In this document: in pieces, positions 17,774-25,411 of the stretch | Numbering within the stretch: position 1 is the stretch's first letter | Layout of the letters: each line of letters begins with the position of its first letter | From: Sulfuritalea sp. | GTDB taxonomy: Bacteria > Pseudomonadota > Gammaproteobacteria > Burkholderiales > Rhodocyclaceae | Assembly: GCA_023700805.1 (NCBI GenBank) | Contig: JAMPYF010000002.1 | Coordinates: 209,420 to 273,419, forward strand | Length of the DNA stretch: 64,000 nt | Reading direction: 5' to 3' | The notes under the pieces: generated by a model | What the model was told of the DNA's origin: nothing | The model's database searches: none | The model's input: the letters and a program-made list of their open reading frames with translations, nothing else | Translations under genes and position numbers: made by a program

Positions 17774-18263
17774 ATCGGTGCTCCATTAGACCTGATCGGT
17801 CCTTAAGTCCATTACTGCCTAAGAGCGGGATGCAAACTAGATCCGTTACAACGAACCTGCGGATCTGTTGCTGGCGTTGCATGAAACCAGAAATCGTCCT
17901 GGAGAGTTCCTCTGGGAGTTCATGATTCGATCGAACGAGCATGCCTGTACGAAGCAACTCCCCGTCAATTAGGTTAACTGCAACTAGAGACGACATCGCT
18001 GCCTGAAAGATCGGGCGCGCACGCTCGAATGTTGACCGTCCAGCAAGTGGATTTCGATAGGGGGACACTAGGGCTTTCGCCAGTTTGCGTATTGTCCGAA
18101 CATCGCTTGGCAGCCGCATCGTACTAAGTGCAGCTGGGTAGGCCAAGTAGTAGTCAGCGATCCGAACGGAATCCACGGGCAATGGTGAGTTGGCGTTCTC
18201 CAACACAGCCAGGACTCTTATGGCGCAGTGGTACGGATCCACCGTGGGATCGTAGATCAGCAT
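17760..18263 (-). CDS. ABC-3C middle component (MC5-like)
   Basis: It has 167 residues from the ATG at 18263, which has a GGTGGGA ribosome site. The frame is open 16 codons upstream, but the ATG overlaps the stop of the preceding gene and gives the expected N-terminus MLIYDPTVDPYHCAIRVL. That DP-x-YH-C-x-x-R start and the following helical domain resemble the ABC-3C middle component 5 family, from memory of that family and without a search. It is small and soluble, with no membrane segment. In these systems the middle component is proposed to bridge the ATPase and the effector-bearing third component. Confidence 0.65.
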   Translation of the reverse strand: MLIYDPTVDPYHCAIRVLAVLENANSPLPVDSVRIADYYLAYPAALSTMRLPSDVRTIRKLAKALVSPYRNPLAGRSTFERARPIFQAAMSSLVAVNLIDGELLRTGMLVRSNHELPEELSRTISGFMQRQQQIRRFVVTDLVCIPLLGSNGLKDRSGLMEHRYDPA

Positions 18264-18931
18264 TTGTCCCACCGTATATGGCAGTTGCCTCCCAAAAAAT
18301 ATAGGAGGCACTGCAAATCCAATTGATGTAGCCCCAGAGGATTCTCTTCAAGTGCAGCCAATGCGGGGCTTAGTACCTCGGTAAGGATCGCGCAATCAAC
18401 TTCCTTTCGACTCGCCCCAGCTTGGATCAACGGCCGAACTGCTTGCTCAAAGTGGACGACCATCAGAGCCAAAATATGGGAGAAGATCATCTGCGCCGAC
18501 GGGGAGCTTTGGTAGCGAAGAACCAATTTAGCGGCAGCTTCCTTCCGAATAAGGGCCTCTGCTATGAGATCGTCACGATTGGAGGTCAATAGTTTTTCTT
18601 CAAGGCCCCGAACGTCGGATGACGTATGGCGGGAGAAGAAATGTTGAAGTCGCTCAACTAAACTGGTTTTGTTTTGGTCACACGCAATTTCAGCTTTGTA
18701 CTGAGCAACGAGTTTCGCCATCGGGGTAATCGGTGCAGCAACATGCGTGATTTTGTAAATATTGTTTCCCGCAAGATCCCCACCGACGAAGTTCCCTAAT
18801 TGTTTAACGTTTGCTGGAGCCGTGGGGGCCTCGCCCGCCAGAAGTGGCGTAGTGGAAAAAGCTGTTCCTCCTTCGATTACTAGCTCTGTCGAAGGGGAAT
18901 GGTTCGGTCCGTTTGGAATGAGATTGCTCAC
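18257..18931 (-). CDS. ABC-3C third component (C-terminal-domain protein) with GD-x-AG motif
   Basis: It has 224 residues from a GTG at 18931; an in-frame stop two codons upstream rules out a longer start. Residues 1-40 are low in structure. Next comes QLGNFVGGDLAGNN (about 44-57), the GN-x-V-x-GD-x-x-GN type motif, then YKITHV and a long helical domain to the end. No recognisable nuclease, TIR or transmembrane effector is fused to it, unlike many ABC-3C third components. It overlaps the middle-component gene by 7 bp. Its motif is repeated in the 51-residue membrane protein encoded immediately upstream, suggesting that the effector function sits in that separate small protein. Confidence 0.65.
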   Translation of the reverse strand: MSNLIPNGPNHSPSTELVIEGGTAFSTTPLLAGEAPTAPANVKQLGNFVGGDLAGNNIYKITHVAAPITPMAKLVAQYKAEIACDQNKTSLVERLQHFFSRHTSSDVRGLEEKLLTSNRDDLIAEALIRKEAAAKLVLRYQSSPSAQMIFSHILALMVVHFEQAVRPLIQAGASRKEVDCAILTEVLSPALAALEENPLGLHQLDLQCLLYFLGGNCHIRWDKC

Positions 18932-18999
18932 GGGTTAACGTGCCATAACTGCCGCTCAATGCGTCCAGTGTCCTTGATCGGGTGACTTTAGTAGCCCGT

Positions 19000-19155
19000 C
19001 TATTTCTTGTGCAAATCGCGTCCCGCCATATCTCCACCCACACTATTCCCAACCTGGGTGGTGTCTCCGCGACTGGAGCGATCAATTACCAGCTTCAGTG
19101 ACCAACCGCTAACTGCGCCCAACAAGAATGACACTAATTCACTAAGGTAGTCCAC
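19000..19155 (-). CDS. 51-residue single-pass membrane miniprotein with GD-x-AGRD tail
   Basis: A small GTG-started gene with a strong ribosome site (AGAGGAGAAG, 5 bp before the start). The product begins MDYLSELVSFLLGAVSGW, forming one transmembrane helix (about 6-24), followed by a short basic and polar linker and the tail VGNSVGGDMAGRDLHKK. The tail matches the QLGNFVGGDLAGNN motif in the adjacent ABC-3C third component. It ends 68 bp before that gene on the same strand, so it probably opens the operon. I infer a membrane effector or anchor for the ABC-3C system. The strong ribosome site, the motif match and the clean helix support it being real despite its length. Confidence 0.65.
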   Translation of the reverse strand: MDYLSELVSFLLGAVSGWSLKLVIDRSSRGDTTQVGNSVGGDMAGRDLHKK

Positions 19156-19557
19156 AGTCGCTTCTCCTCTGCAGGTCGAGCCGCCACCAGAAGTGGCGTA
19201 ATTGGAAAAGGCAGCGGCTCATCTTACATGACTATTACCGCTGCATGGGCCGGATCTGGCGCGCTGGATGCGAGGAACATACTCCTGTAGCAGGATCAGG
19301 CGATTGAGCCAACAAGACGCAAGAACCATTCGTTGTTGATTCCAAGCGGGTAATTACTGGATGACTGCTCAGCTATTGGTAGCTGACCTATCCCCGCAGA
19401 CATCTAATCGTCTGCAATGGCCGACTTGTGTGAATTGGCATTCCGCCAGGTTCCAAGGTACAGCATGCGTTTGGAAGGCCGCTTTCCGAAATCGGCCGGC
19501 CTGGCCACTCGTGAAAGTCGGAAGTCAGGCCCATGCTGAAACAAGATCGGCTACCGA
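19156..19557. other. Intergenic region upstream of the ABC-3C operon
   Basis: Four hundred bases without a convincing gene. Positions 19187-19212 repeat, almost exactly, a 25-bp stretch inside the third-component gene (18838-18862). The segment 19419-19560 holds degenerate copies of the intergenic CGGCCGCTTT...GGCC-type sequence found at the island edges. Reading frames here on the plus strand overlap the HTH gene and lack ribosome sites. The promoter of the minus-strand operon must lie here, but I cannot place it. Confidence 0.5.
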
Positions 19558-20007
19558 TCAACCTGACAGGCTCTCCACAATAGCAGCCGCCTCTACCTTG
19601 CCCAGCTTCCGCACGGCCGCTATCGCTGGCATTTGTCCATTACGCGGTCGTGCGCCACCGGTCTCCCAACCGTAAATCGTATGACCAGAAACGCCAAAGA
19701 GTTTTCCCATGTTCTCAGCCGATAGGCCCAGGCGTTTGCGCTGTGCGGCCATGCTTCTGGCGCTGTAGCGGATCTTAATTTCACCACTGCCATTACCGTC
19801 AAGCTTCGCGCCGTCGGGTGCTGCCTTAGCCACCGACTTCCCGACCTTAGCTACTTGCCGCTCCAGTTCTGCGACCTTCCGCTTCAGCGCGGCAATTTCC
19901 GAGCGGTAATGCGCTGTGGCCTTCTTGAGGCTTTCGGTCTCCGCACGAAGTTCCCTGCGCGCAATCCGTGTGATTTCTAATTTGAGGACGGTGGCGAGAT
20001 TTGCCAT
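19558..20007 (-). CDS. XRE-type helix-turn-helix protein with N-terminal coiled coil
   Basis: It has 149 residues. Residues 1-60 are a charged coiled coil (ALKRKVAELERQVAKVGKS). A C-terminal XRE-type helix-turn-helix follows (KRLGLSAENMGKLFGVSG ... TIYGWETGGARPR, about 93-125), with a short tail. The ATG at 20007 has an AGAGGGA ribosome site. The coiled coil suggests dimerisation. It lies immediately upstream of the ABC-3C region on the same strand and could regulate it, though similar proteins also occur as orphans. Confidence 0.8.
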   Translation of the reverse strand: MANLATVLKLEITRIARRELRAETESLKKATAHYRSEIAALKRKVAELERQVAKVGKSVAKAAPDGAKLDGNGSGEIKIRYSARSMAAQRKRLGLSAENMGKLFGVSGHTIYGWETGGARPRNGQMPAIAAVRKLGKVEAAAIVESLSG

Positions 20008-20207
20008 GGGTGTTCCCTCTTAGGACAAAAGAGTAGCGTAGCAGATGTAACCCGATAATTACTCAGGGGTCGCTTGATTGGTCGACACAGCTTTTTGATT
20101 TCATCACCGAAGCGGCAAGCGGCCATCTAACGGCATTTCTTTTCAATGGCCGGAGAGTGGCGGATAGCCCTGCTACTAGGTGTATCGTTAGCGGCTAAGG
20201 AGGCTTT

Positions 20208-20597
20208 ATGGGCATTGCGCACACAGCGCTGACACTTGCCAACCCAGTTCGCCCGGAGTTGGCAGCAATCGAGGTGAAGGCTTTGGCCGGCACAGGGGCG
20301 ATGCACTTGTGCCTCCCAGAGCACGTCGCTATCCAGTTGGAACTGGCTGAGCGCGAGAAGCGCGAAGTTACATTGGCGGATGGCTCCAAGCAGTTGTTAC
20401 CGTATGTCGGTCCGGTGGAAGTTCGGTTCGGCAATCGTCGCTGCTATGTGGGAGCAATGGTGCTGGGCGACGAGGTTCTGTTGGGCAGCATTCCGATTGA
20501 CGACATGGACTTGGTGGTACGGCCAATGACCCGTGAGGTTTTGGTCAATCCGGCCACGCCAAATCTCGCCAGTTCGCTGGCAAAAGGTGTTCTTTAG
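20208..20597 (+). CDS. Retropepsin-like (clan AA aspartic protease) protein with altered catalytic site
   Basis: It has 129 residues of the bacterial clan AA aspartic protease family: MGIAHTALTLANPVRPELA, then a flap and VGPVEVRFGNRRCYVGAMVLGDEVLLGSIPIDDMDLVV. The catalytic motif is normally VDTGA; here it reads ALAGTGAMHLC (about 27-37), with Gly (GGC) where the essential Asp (GAC) is expected. The frame is otherwise intact. The ATG has a near-perfect ribosome site (AAGGAGG), and an intrinsic terminator follows. The protein may be a recently inactivated protease or a non-catalytic relative. Confidence 0.8.
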   Translation: MGIAHTALTLANPVRPELAAIEVKALAGTGAMHLCLPEHVAIQLELAEREKREVTLADGSKQLLPYVGPVEVRFGNRRCYVGAMVLGDEVLLGSIPIDDMDLVVRPMTREVLVNPATPNLASSLAKGVL

Positions 20598-20600
20598 TAA

Positions 20601-20631
20601 GCCCCGCGCCGACCTTCGGCCGGGGCTTTTT
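20601..20631 (+). terminator. Rho-independent terminator
   Basis: A GC-rich stem (GCCCCG ... CGGGGC, with an inner CCGA/TCGG pairing) is followed by five T residues. It starts 4 bp after the retropepsin-like gene stop. Confidence 0.85.
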
Positions 20632-21009
20632 CACATCTGGAGCCCGGTGAATGTCCGTCAGCTTTCCTAGACCGGCCAGGTCCGCCATGGGCACAGAGCA
20701 CGCTCTCGCCGGTGAAGGAACCCACCATTCGGCGGTCTGACTGACTCAACGGCAGCAACCTGCCGGACAACGGCCATTCACCTGACCAGAGGCCAACGGC
20801 AGCAATGGCCGACTTGCCGCCGTGTCGCCAGCGCCAACTTCTTGTGCGAGCGCGCCGTGTTGAGCTGTCAAGTGTCGAACCCCATGCGCCTTCCTGCCAA
20901 GCCCGCGCCGGCGCAGGATTTTCCGCTTGCCTGCATCCTTTTGCCGCCGCATTCGTCTCCTGACTGAAGAGGGAGTTTTTTCCCTTGTCCTCGCTCCGGA
21001 GACCCCTGC
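20632..21009. other. Repeat-rich intergenic region
   Basis: No gene is supported here. The stretch 20735-20839 contains repeated ACGGCAGCAA units and the right-hand 47-bp repeat copy. The last 100 bases before the permease gene presumably carry its promoter; no clear box was identified. Confidence 0.5.
20793..20839 (+). repeat. Dispersed repeat copy, right boundary of accessory island
   Basis: A 47-bp sequence matching 14460-14506 in inverted orientation. Its last 23 bp (ending CGCCAGCGCCAACT) are identical in both copies, and that core recurs elsewhere in the window. Confidence 0.7.
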
Positions 21010-22065
21010 ATGCAAGCCCTTGCCATTCAACTCAAACGCTGGCCCGGCCGGCAGCCCTTTCTGTTCCTGGCGCTGGCGGCGCTGTTCTGGTTCGCGCTCT
21101 ACCGGACGCTGATGCCCGTGTCCGAAACGCTGGTCGCCGCGCTGCCGGTGGCGCGCGACAGCCATCTGGGCGGCGCGCTGCAGTTCTTTTTCTACGACAC
21201 GCCCAAGGTGCTGTTGCTGCTGACCGGCGTCGTCTTCGTCATGGGCATCGTGCATACCTTCGTTTCGCCCGAGCGCACGCGCGCCATGCTTTCCGGCCGC
21301 CGCCTGGGTGCCGGCAACGCGATGGCCGCCAGCTTGGGCATCGTCACGCCCTTCTGCTCCTGCTCGGCCGTGCCGCTGTTCATCGGCTTCCTGCAGGCCG
21401 GCGTGCCGCTGGGGGTCACCTTTTCCTTCCTGATCTCGGCGCCGATGGTCAATGAAGTCGCGCTGGCCCTGCTGTTCGGCATGTTCGGCTGGAAGGTCGC
21501 CTTGCTGTATCTCGCCATGGGCCTGCTGGTCGCCATCGTCTCCGGCCTGGTGATCGGCAAGCTCGGCATGGAGAGCCACCTCGTAGACTGGGTGCGCGCG
21601 ATGCAGAACAGCCAGCCCGTCAATGGTGCCGACATCCCCGCGCTGTCCTGGGGCGAGCGCATCGACGGCGGTTTTTCGCACGTGCGCCAGATCGTCGGCA
21701 AGGTCTGGCCCTACGTCCTGGCCGGCATCGCGCTCGGCGCCGGCATCCACGGTTACGTGCCGGAGGACTTCATGGCTTCGATCATGGGCAGGGACGCTCC
21801 CTGGTGGTCGGTGCCCGCGGCGGTCGCCATCGGTGTTCCGATGTACAGCAACGCCGCCGGCATCATCCCCGTCGTCGAGGCGCTGATGGGCAAGGGTGCG
21901 GCACTCGGCACCGTGCTGGCCTTCATGATGAGCGTGATCGCGCTCTCCGCCCCCGAGATCATCATCCTGCGCAAGGTGCTGAAGCCGCGACTGATCGCCA
22001 CCTTCGTCGGCGTGGTGGCGGCCGGCATCCTGCTGGTCGGCTACGTGTTCAACCTGGTGCTGTAG
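21010..22065 (+). CDS. YraQ/ArsP-type permease
   Basis: It has 351 residues and about eight to ten helices. The hallmark TPFCSCSAVPLFIGFLQAG (about 117-135) and its second-half counterpart (AIGVPMYSNAAGIIPV) define the UPF0718/YraQ/ArsP permease family. ArsP members export trivalent methylated or organo-arsenicals; other members have unknown cargo. The nearby disulfide carrier and thioredoxin-CcdA fusion are frequent companions of YraQ permeases, and an ars operon lies 7 kb away. Assignment to arsenic is plausible but unproven. Confidence 0.85.
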   Translation: MQALAIQLKRWPGRQPFLFLALAALFWFALYRTLMPVSETLVAALPVARDSHLGGALQFFFYDTPKVLLLLTGVVFVMGIVHTFVSPERTRAMLSGRRLGAGNAMAASLGIVTPFCSCSAVPLFIGFLQAGVPLGVTFSFLISAPMVNEVALALLFGMFGWKVALLYLAMGLLVAIVSGLVIGKLGMESHLVDWVRAMQNSQPVNGADIPALSWGERIDGGFSHVRQIVGKVWPYVLAGIALGAGIHGYVPEDFMASIMGRDAPWWSVPAAVAIGVPMYSNAAGIIPVVEALMGKGAALGTVLAFMMSVIALSAPEIIILRKVLKPRLIATFVGVVAAGILLVGYVFNLVL

Positions 22066-22213
22066 GCGGGGCAGCGCAGCGCCCACTCGGCGCCTGGAAA
22101 TTTCGTCTTCTACCCCTTTCCCGGTATGGCAAATGATTGCATCCGTCCGTGCGCCGTCTACCATGAAAACATGCGGGACCGGTTCATTGTTCAATTCGAC
22201 TCAGGGAGGCAGC

Positions 22214-22660
22214 ATGAAAATCGCAAGCAAATTCCGCAAGGCCGCCATCGCCCGCGCGGCACTCGTGTTGATGGGCGCGTCGGCCGCGACCGCGCTCGCC
22301 GCGGACAAGGTGGTGGATGTGGGCAAGTTCGAGTACGAGGGATCCTGCGCCGTATGTCATGGCATCACGGGCAAGGGCAACGGGCCCTTCATGGGCCAGC
22401 TGGCGACGCGGGTTCCCGACATCACGGTGCTCGCCAGGAACAGTGGCGGCGTGTTCCCCTTCGACCGCGTGTATCAGGTGATCGACGGCCGCGCCGAGCT
22501 GAAGGCGCACGGCCCGCGCGAAATGCCGATCTGGGGCCGCAGCTTCAGCCTGCAAAGTTCTGCATTCTTCGAGAACTACCCGGCGCACGATCGCGAGTCT
22601 TCCGCGCGCAGCCGCATCCTGGCGCTGACCGAATACGTGTATCGGCTGCAGGCGAAGTGA
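22214..22660 (+). CDS. Periplasmic monoheme cytochrome c
   Basis: It has 148 residues from the ATG at 22214 (AGGGAGG ribosome site). It has a signal peptide ending at ALAADK, one heme motif CAVCHG (about 48) followed by GKGNGPFMG, and a candidate methionine ligand in REMPIWGR (about 108). This is a class I-like layout. It lies between the permease and the thioredoxin-CcdA gene and may serve a periplasmic redox step of that cluster. Confidence 0.88.
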   Translation: MKIASKFRKAAIARAALVLMGASAATALAADKVVDVGKFEYEGSCAVCHGITGKGNGPFMGQLATRVPDITVLARNSGGVFPFDRVYQVIDGRAELKAHGPREMPIWGRSFSLQSSAFFENYPAHDRESSARSRILALTEYVYRLQAK

Positions 22661-22795
22661 TCGGCATTCGCGGCCGGGTGTTGCGGGCTCGTGCATGAGC
22701 GCTGCCCGGACGCGGATCGGATGCCGCCTGCCGCGAGCGTGACTTCGGTACGCACCGGCGGGCGGGATGCGACCGCTGAAGCCAGGACGAAGGCG

Positions 22796-24061
22796 ATGAA
22801 GCGCTTCAGTCTGCGTGCGCTGCTGGTCTTGTGCCTTGCGCTGCTGGCGCCCTTCGCCGCCCGCGCCGAAGACCCCTGGATCGTCACGGGAGCCGACGGC
22901 GCGCCGCAGGTGCAGCTCTACTTCTTCTGGTCGCTGAGCTGTCCGCACTGCACCGCCGCCCATCCCTACATCGAGGCCATCCCGCAGGCGCGGCCCTGGG
23001 TCAGGCTGCATGCGCTGGAACTCACCCGTCATCCGGAGAACGTCGCGCGCTATGACCGCATGGCGCGCGATCTCGGCGAAGTGGCGGCCAGCGTGCCGGC
23101 GTGGCTGTTCTGCGGCGAGATGCATGTCGGCTGGGGCGACGACGCGACCACCGGCGCCATGCTGCGCCAGCGCCTCGACGAATGCCGCGCGCGTGCCGCC
23201 GGGGGCGCCATGGGCAACGCGCCGGCCACCGCTCCGCCGCCCGCCACCATCGATCTGCCGCTGCTCGGCGCGCTCGACCCCGCACGGCTCTCGCTGCCGG
23301 TGCTGACCCTGGTGCTGGCCGGGCTCGACGCCTTCAATCCCTGCGCCTTCTTTGTTTTGCTGTTCCTGCTGTCTATGATGGTGCATCAGAAGAGTCGCGC
23401 GCGCATGCTGGCGATCGGCGGCGTCTTCGTCGCGATCTCCGGCCTCATGTACTTCGCCTTCATGGCGGCCTGGCTCAACGTGTTCCAGCTTTTCGGCCAC
23501 CTGGCCTGGGTGACGGCCGCCGCCGGCGCGCTGGCGGTCTTCGTCGGCGCGCTCAACGTCAAGGATTATTTCTGGTTCGAGCGGGGGCTCACGCTGTCGA
23601 TTCCAGAATCGCGGAAGCCCGACATCTTCCGCCGCACGCGCAACGTCCTCGGCGCCGAAAACCTGCCGGCGATGATCGCCGCCACGGCCTTCCTGGCCAT
23701 CGCCGCCAACTTCTACGAGCTGCTGTGCACGGCCGGCTTCCCCATGGTCTATACGCGGCTGCTGACCCTGGCCGATTTGTCGCCGCCCGCACGCTACGGC
23801 TACCTGGCCGCCTACAACCTGATCTACGTGCTGCCGCTGGCGGCCATCGTCGCCGTCTTCGCCGGCAGCCTCGGCGCGCGCAAGCTCAGCGAGCGCGAAG
23901 GCCGCCTGCTCAAGCTGATGTCGGGCGCGATGATGCTGGAACTGGGCGCCCTGCTGCTGGTGGCGCCCGAGCGCGTGAGCCAGGTCGGCATCGCCTTCGG
24001 CCTGCTGGCGGCGGCGGTCGGCATTACCTTCGTTGCCGCGAAATTACGCCGCGAAGCGTGA
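22796..24061 (+). CDS. Thioredoxin-domain / CcdA-DsbD membrane fusion protein
   Basis: It has 421 residues. A signal peptide (to about 23) leads a periplasmic thioredoxin-like domain with active site SLSCPHCTAAH (about 49-52). A Pro/Ala linker follows, then a six- to eight-helix CcdA/DsbD-type domain with FNPCAFFVLLFLLSMMV and, in the second half, NFYELLCTAGFP, the paired membrane cysteines. It would move reducing equivalents from cytoplasmic thioredoxin to the periplasm. The order (thioredoxin first) is the reverse of DsbD's C-terminal thioredoxin domain. The start at 22796 is chosen for the signal peptide. Confidence 0.85.
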   Translation: MKRFSLRALLVLCLALLAPFAARAEDPWIVTGADGAPQVQLYFFWSLSCPHCTAAHPYIEAIPQARPWVRLHALELTRHPENVARYDRMARDLGEVAASVPAWLFCGEMHVGWGDDATTGAMLRQRLDECRARAAGGAMGNAPATAPPPATIDLPLLGALDPARLSLPVLTLVLAGLDAFNPCAFFVLLFLLSMMVHQKSRARMLAIGGVFVAISGLMYFAFMAAWLNVFQLFGHLAWVTAAAGALAVFVGALNVKDYFWFERGLTLSIPESRKPDIFRRTRNVLGAENLPAMIAATAFLAIAANFYELLCTAGFPMVYTRLLTLADLSPPARYGYLAAYNLIYVLPLAAIVAVFAGSLGARKLSEREGRLLKLMSGAMMLELGALLLVAPERVSQVGIAFGLLAAAVGITFVAAKLRREA

Positions 24062-24136
24062 ATGTTGCTTTGCGTGCATCCTTTTCGGTCCCGCTTCGTC
24101 TCCATGTATATCCGTCATCGAACTGAGGTGAATGCC

Positions 24137-24379
24137 ATGCTGAACATCAAGGTCCTCGGCACCGGCTGTGCCAACTGCAAGACCACGGTCAGGCTGATCG
24201 AGGAAGCCGCGCGCGCCAGGGGCGTGGCGGTCCAGCTCGACAAGGTCGAGGAGATCAGGGACATCATCGGCTATGGGGTGATGAGCACGCCGGGCGTGGT
24301 GATCGACGGCAAGGTGGTACATGCCGGCGGCGTGCCCAGCCGCGACAAGATCGAGCAGTGGCTGGCTGGCGCGGGCTGA
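24137..24379 (+). CDS. Small thioredoxin-like redox-active disulfide protein
   Basis: It has 80 residues from the ATG at 24137 (TGAGGTG ribosome site). The beta-alpha-beta thioredoxin core has GTGCANCKTT (about 8-17) with a CxxC pair and the cis-proline loop MSTPGVVIDG. It is cytoplasmic, with no signal. Proteins of this type occur beside YraQ/ArsP permeases, as here (permease at 21010). A likely role is disulfide or metal-thiol delivery to the permease or CcdA module. Confidence 0.88.
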   Translation: MLNIKVLGTGCANCKTTVRLIEEAARARGVAVQLDKVEEIRDIIGYGVMSTPGVVIDGKVVHAGGVPSRDKIEQWLAGAG

Positions 24380-24406
24380 ATCGTGGTGCCGCCCTGCGGT
24401 CCGGCC

Positions 24407-25411
24407 TCAGTGCGGCAGCACCAGCATCGCCGCCAGGCCGCCGCTGGCACGGTTCTCCAGCACCAGCCTGCCGCCATGCAGCAGCGCCGCGTCGCGCGCG
24501 ATGCTGAGGCCCAGCCCGACGCCGCCGGTCTCGCGGCTGCGCGAGGCTTCGAGCCGCACATAGGGTTCGACCACGCGCGCCAGGTCGGCCTCGGCGATGC
24601 CGGGGCCTTTGTCCTCGACGCAGAGGCGCAATTCCGTGGCGCTGTCCTCGATCACGATATGCGCCGAGTGGCCGTATTTCACGGCGTTGTCGATCAGGTT
24701 GCCGAGAGCGCGCTTGAGCGGCGACAGCCGGCCGAGGTAAGGCGCGACGGCCTTGCCGGTCAGCGTCACCGGGTGCCCGAGCGCCTGTGCGTCGGCCACC
24801 AGGCTTTGCAGCAGCGCCTCCATGTCGATCGACTGGGGCGCCTCGTTTTCGCGCAGGCCGCGCAGGTAATCCAGCGTCGATTCGACCATGGCCTGCATGT
24901 CGTCGATGTCGGCGTTGATCTGCGCGCGCAGGGTTTCGTCGTCGACCAGCTCGGCGCGCAGGCGCATGCGCGTCAGCGGCGTGCGCAGGTCGTGCGAGAC
25001 GGCGGCGAGCGCGCGGCCGCGCTCGGCGATCAGGCGGCGCAGGCGGTCCTGCATGCGGTTGAAGGCTTCCGCCGCGCGCCGCGTTTCGGCCGGCCCGGTT
25101 TCGGGCAGCGGCGGCGATTCGAGGTCGCCGCCGAAGGCGTCGGCCGCTTCGGCCAGGCGCTGCAGCGGGCGCGTCACCAGGCGCACCGCCACCAGCGACA
25201 CGGCGATCACCGCCGCCAGCGTGATCAGCAGGTGGCTGGCGAAGCGGCTCGGCAGGTCGGGCAACTGACCGTGGCTTTGCGCCATGATCAACGCGCGCTC
25301 GCCCATGTGCAGCCACATGCTGGCGAACTGGGCCGCGAGCAGGCCGAAGACCAGGATCAGCGTCAGGCGGCCGAACAGGGACGCAGGTATCAAACGCTGC
25401 ATCAGTCGCAT
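24407..25411 (-). CDS. EnvZ-type sensor histidine kinase
   Basis: It has 334 residues: an N-terminal helix, a short periplasmic loop (about 40-65), a second helix (LITLAAVIAVSLVAVRLV), HAMP, and a HisKA domain with AVSHDLRTPLTRMR (phospho-His). The HATPase has LIDNAVKYG (N box), DKGPGIAE (G1) and GGVGLGLSIA (G2). The sensor loop is very short, so it probably senses the membrane or acts with a periplasmic partner. It overlaps its regulator gene by 10 bp. Confidence 0.93.
   Translation of the reverse strand: MRLMQRLIPASLFGRLTLILVFGLLAAQFASMWLHMGERALIMAQSHGQLPDLPSRFASHLLITLAAVIAVSLVAVRLVTRPLQRLAEAADAFGGDLESPPLPETGPAETRRAAEAFNRMQDRLRRLIAERGRALAAVSHDLRTPLTRMRLRAELVDDETLRAQINADIDDMQAMVESTLDYLRGLRENEAPQSIDMEALLQSLVADAQALGHPVTLTGKAVAPYLGRLSPLKRALGNLIDNAVKYGHSAHIVIEDSATELRLCVEDKGPGIAEADLARVVEPYVRLEASRSRETGGVGLGLSIARDAALLHGGRLVLENRASGGLAAMLVLPH

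Noticed and set aside
19361..19675. Plus-strand open frame of 104 codons beside the ABC-3C operon
   Set aside because: It overlaps the well-supported XRE gene on the other strand, lies in degenerate repeat sequence and has no ribosome site.
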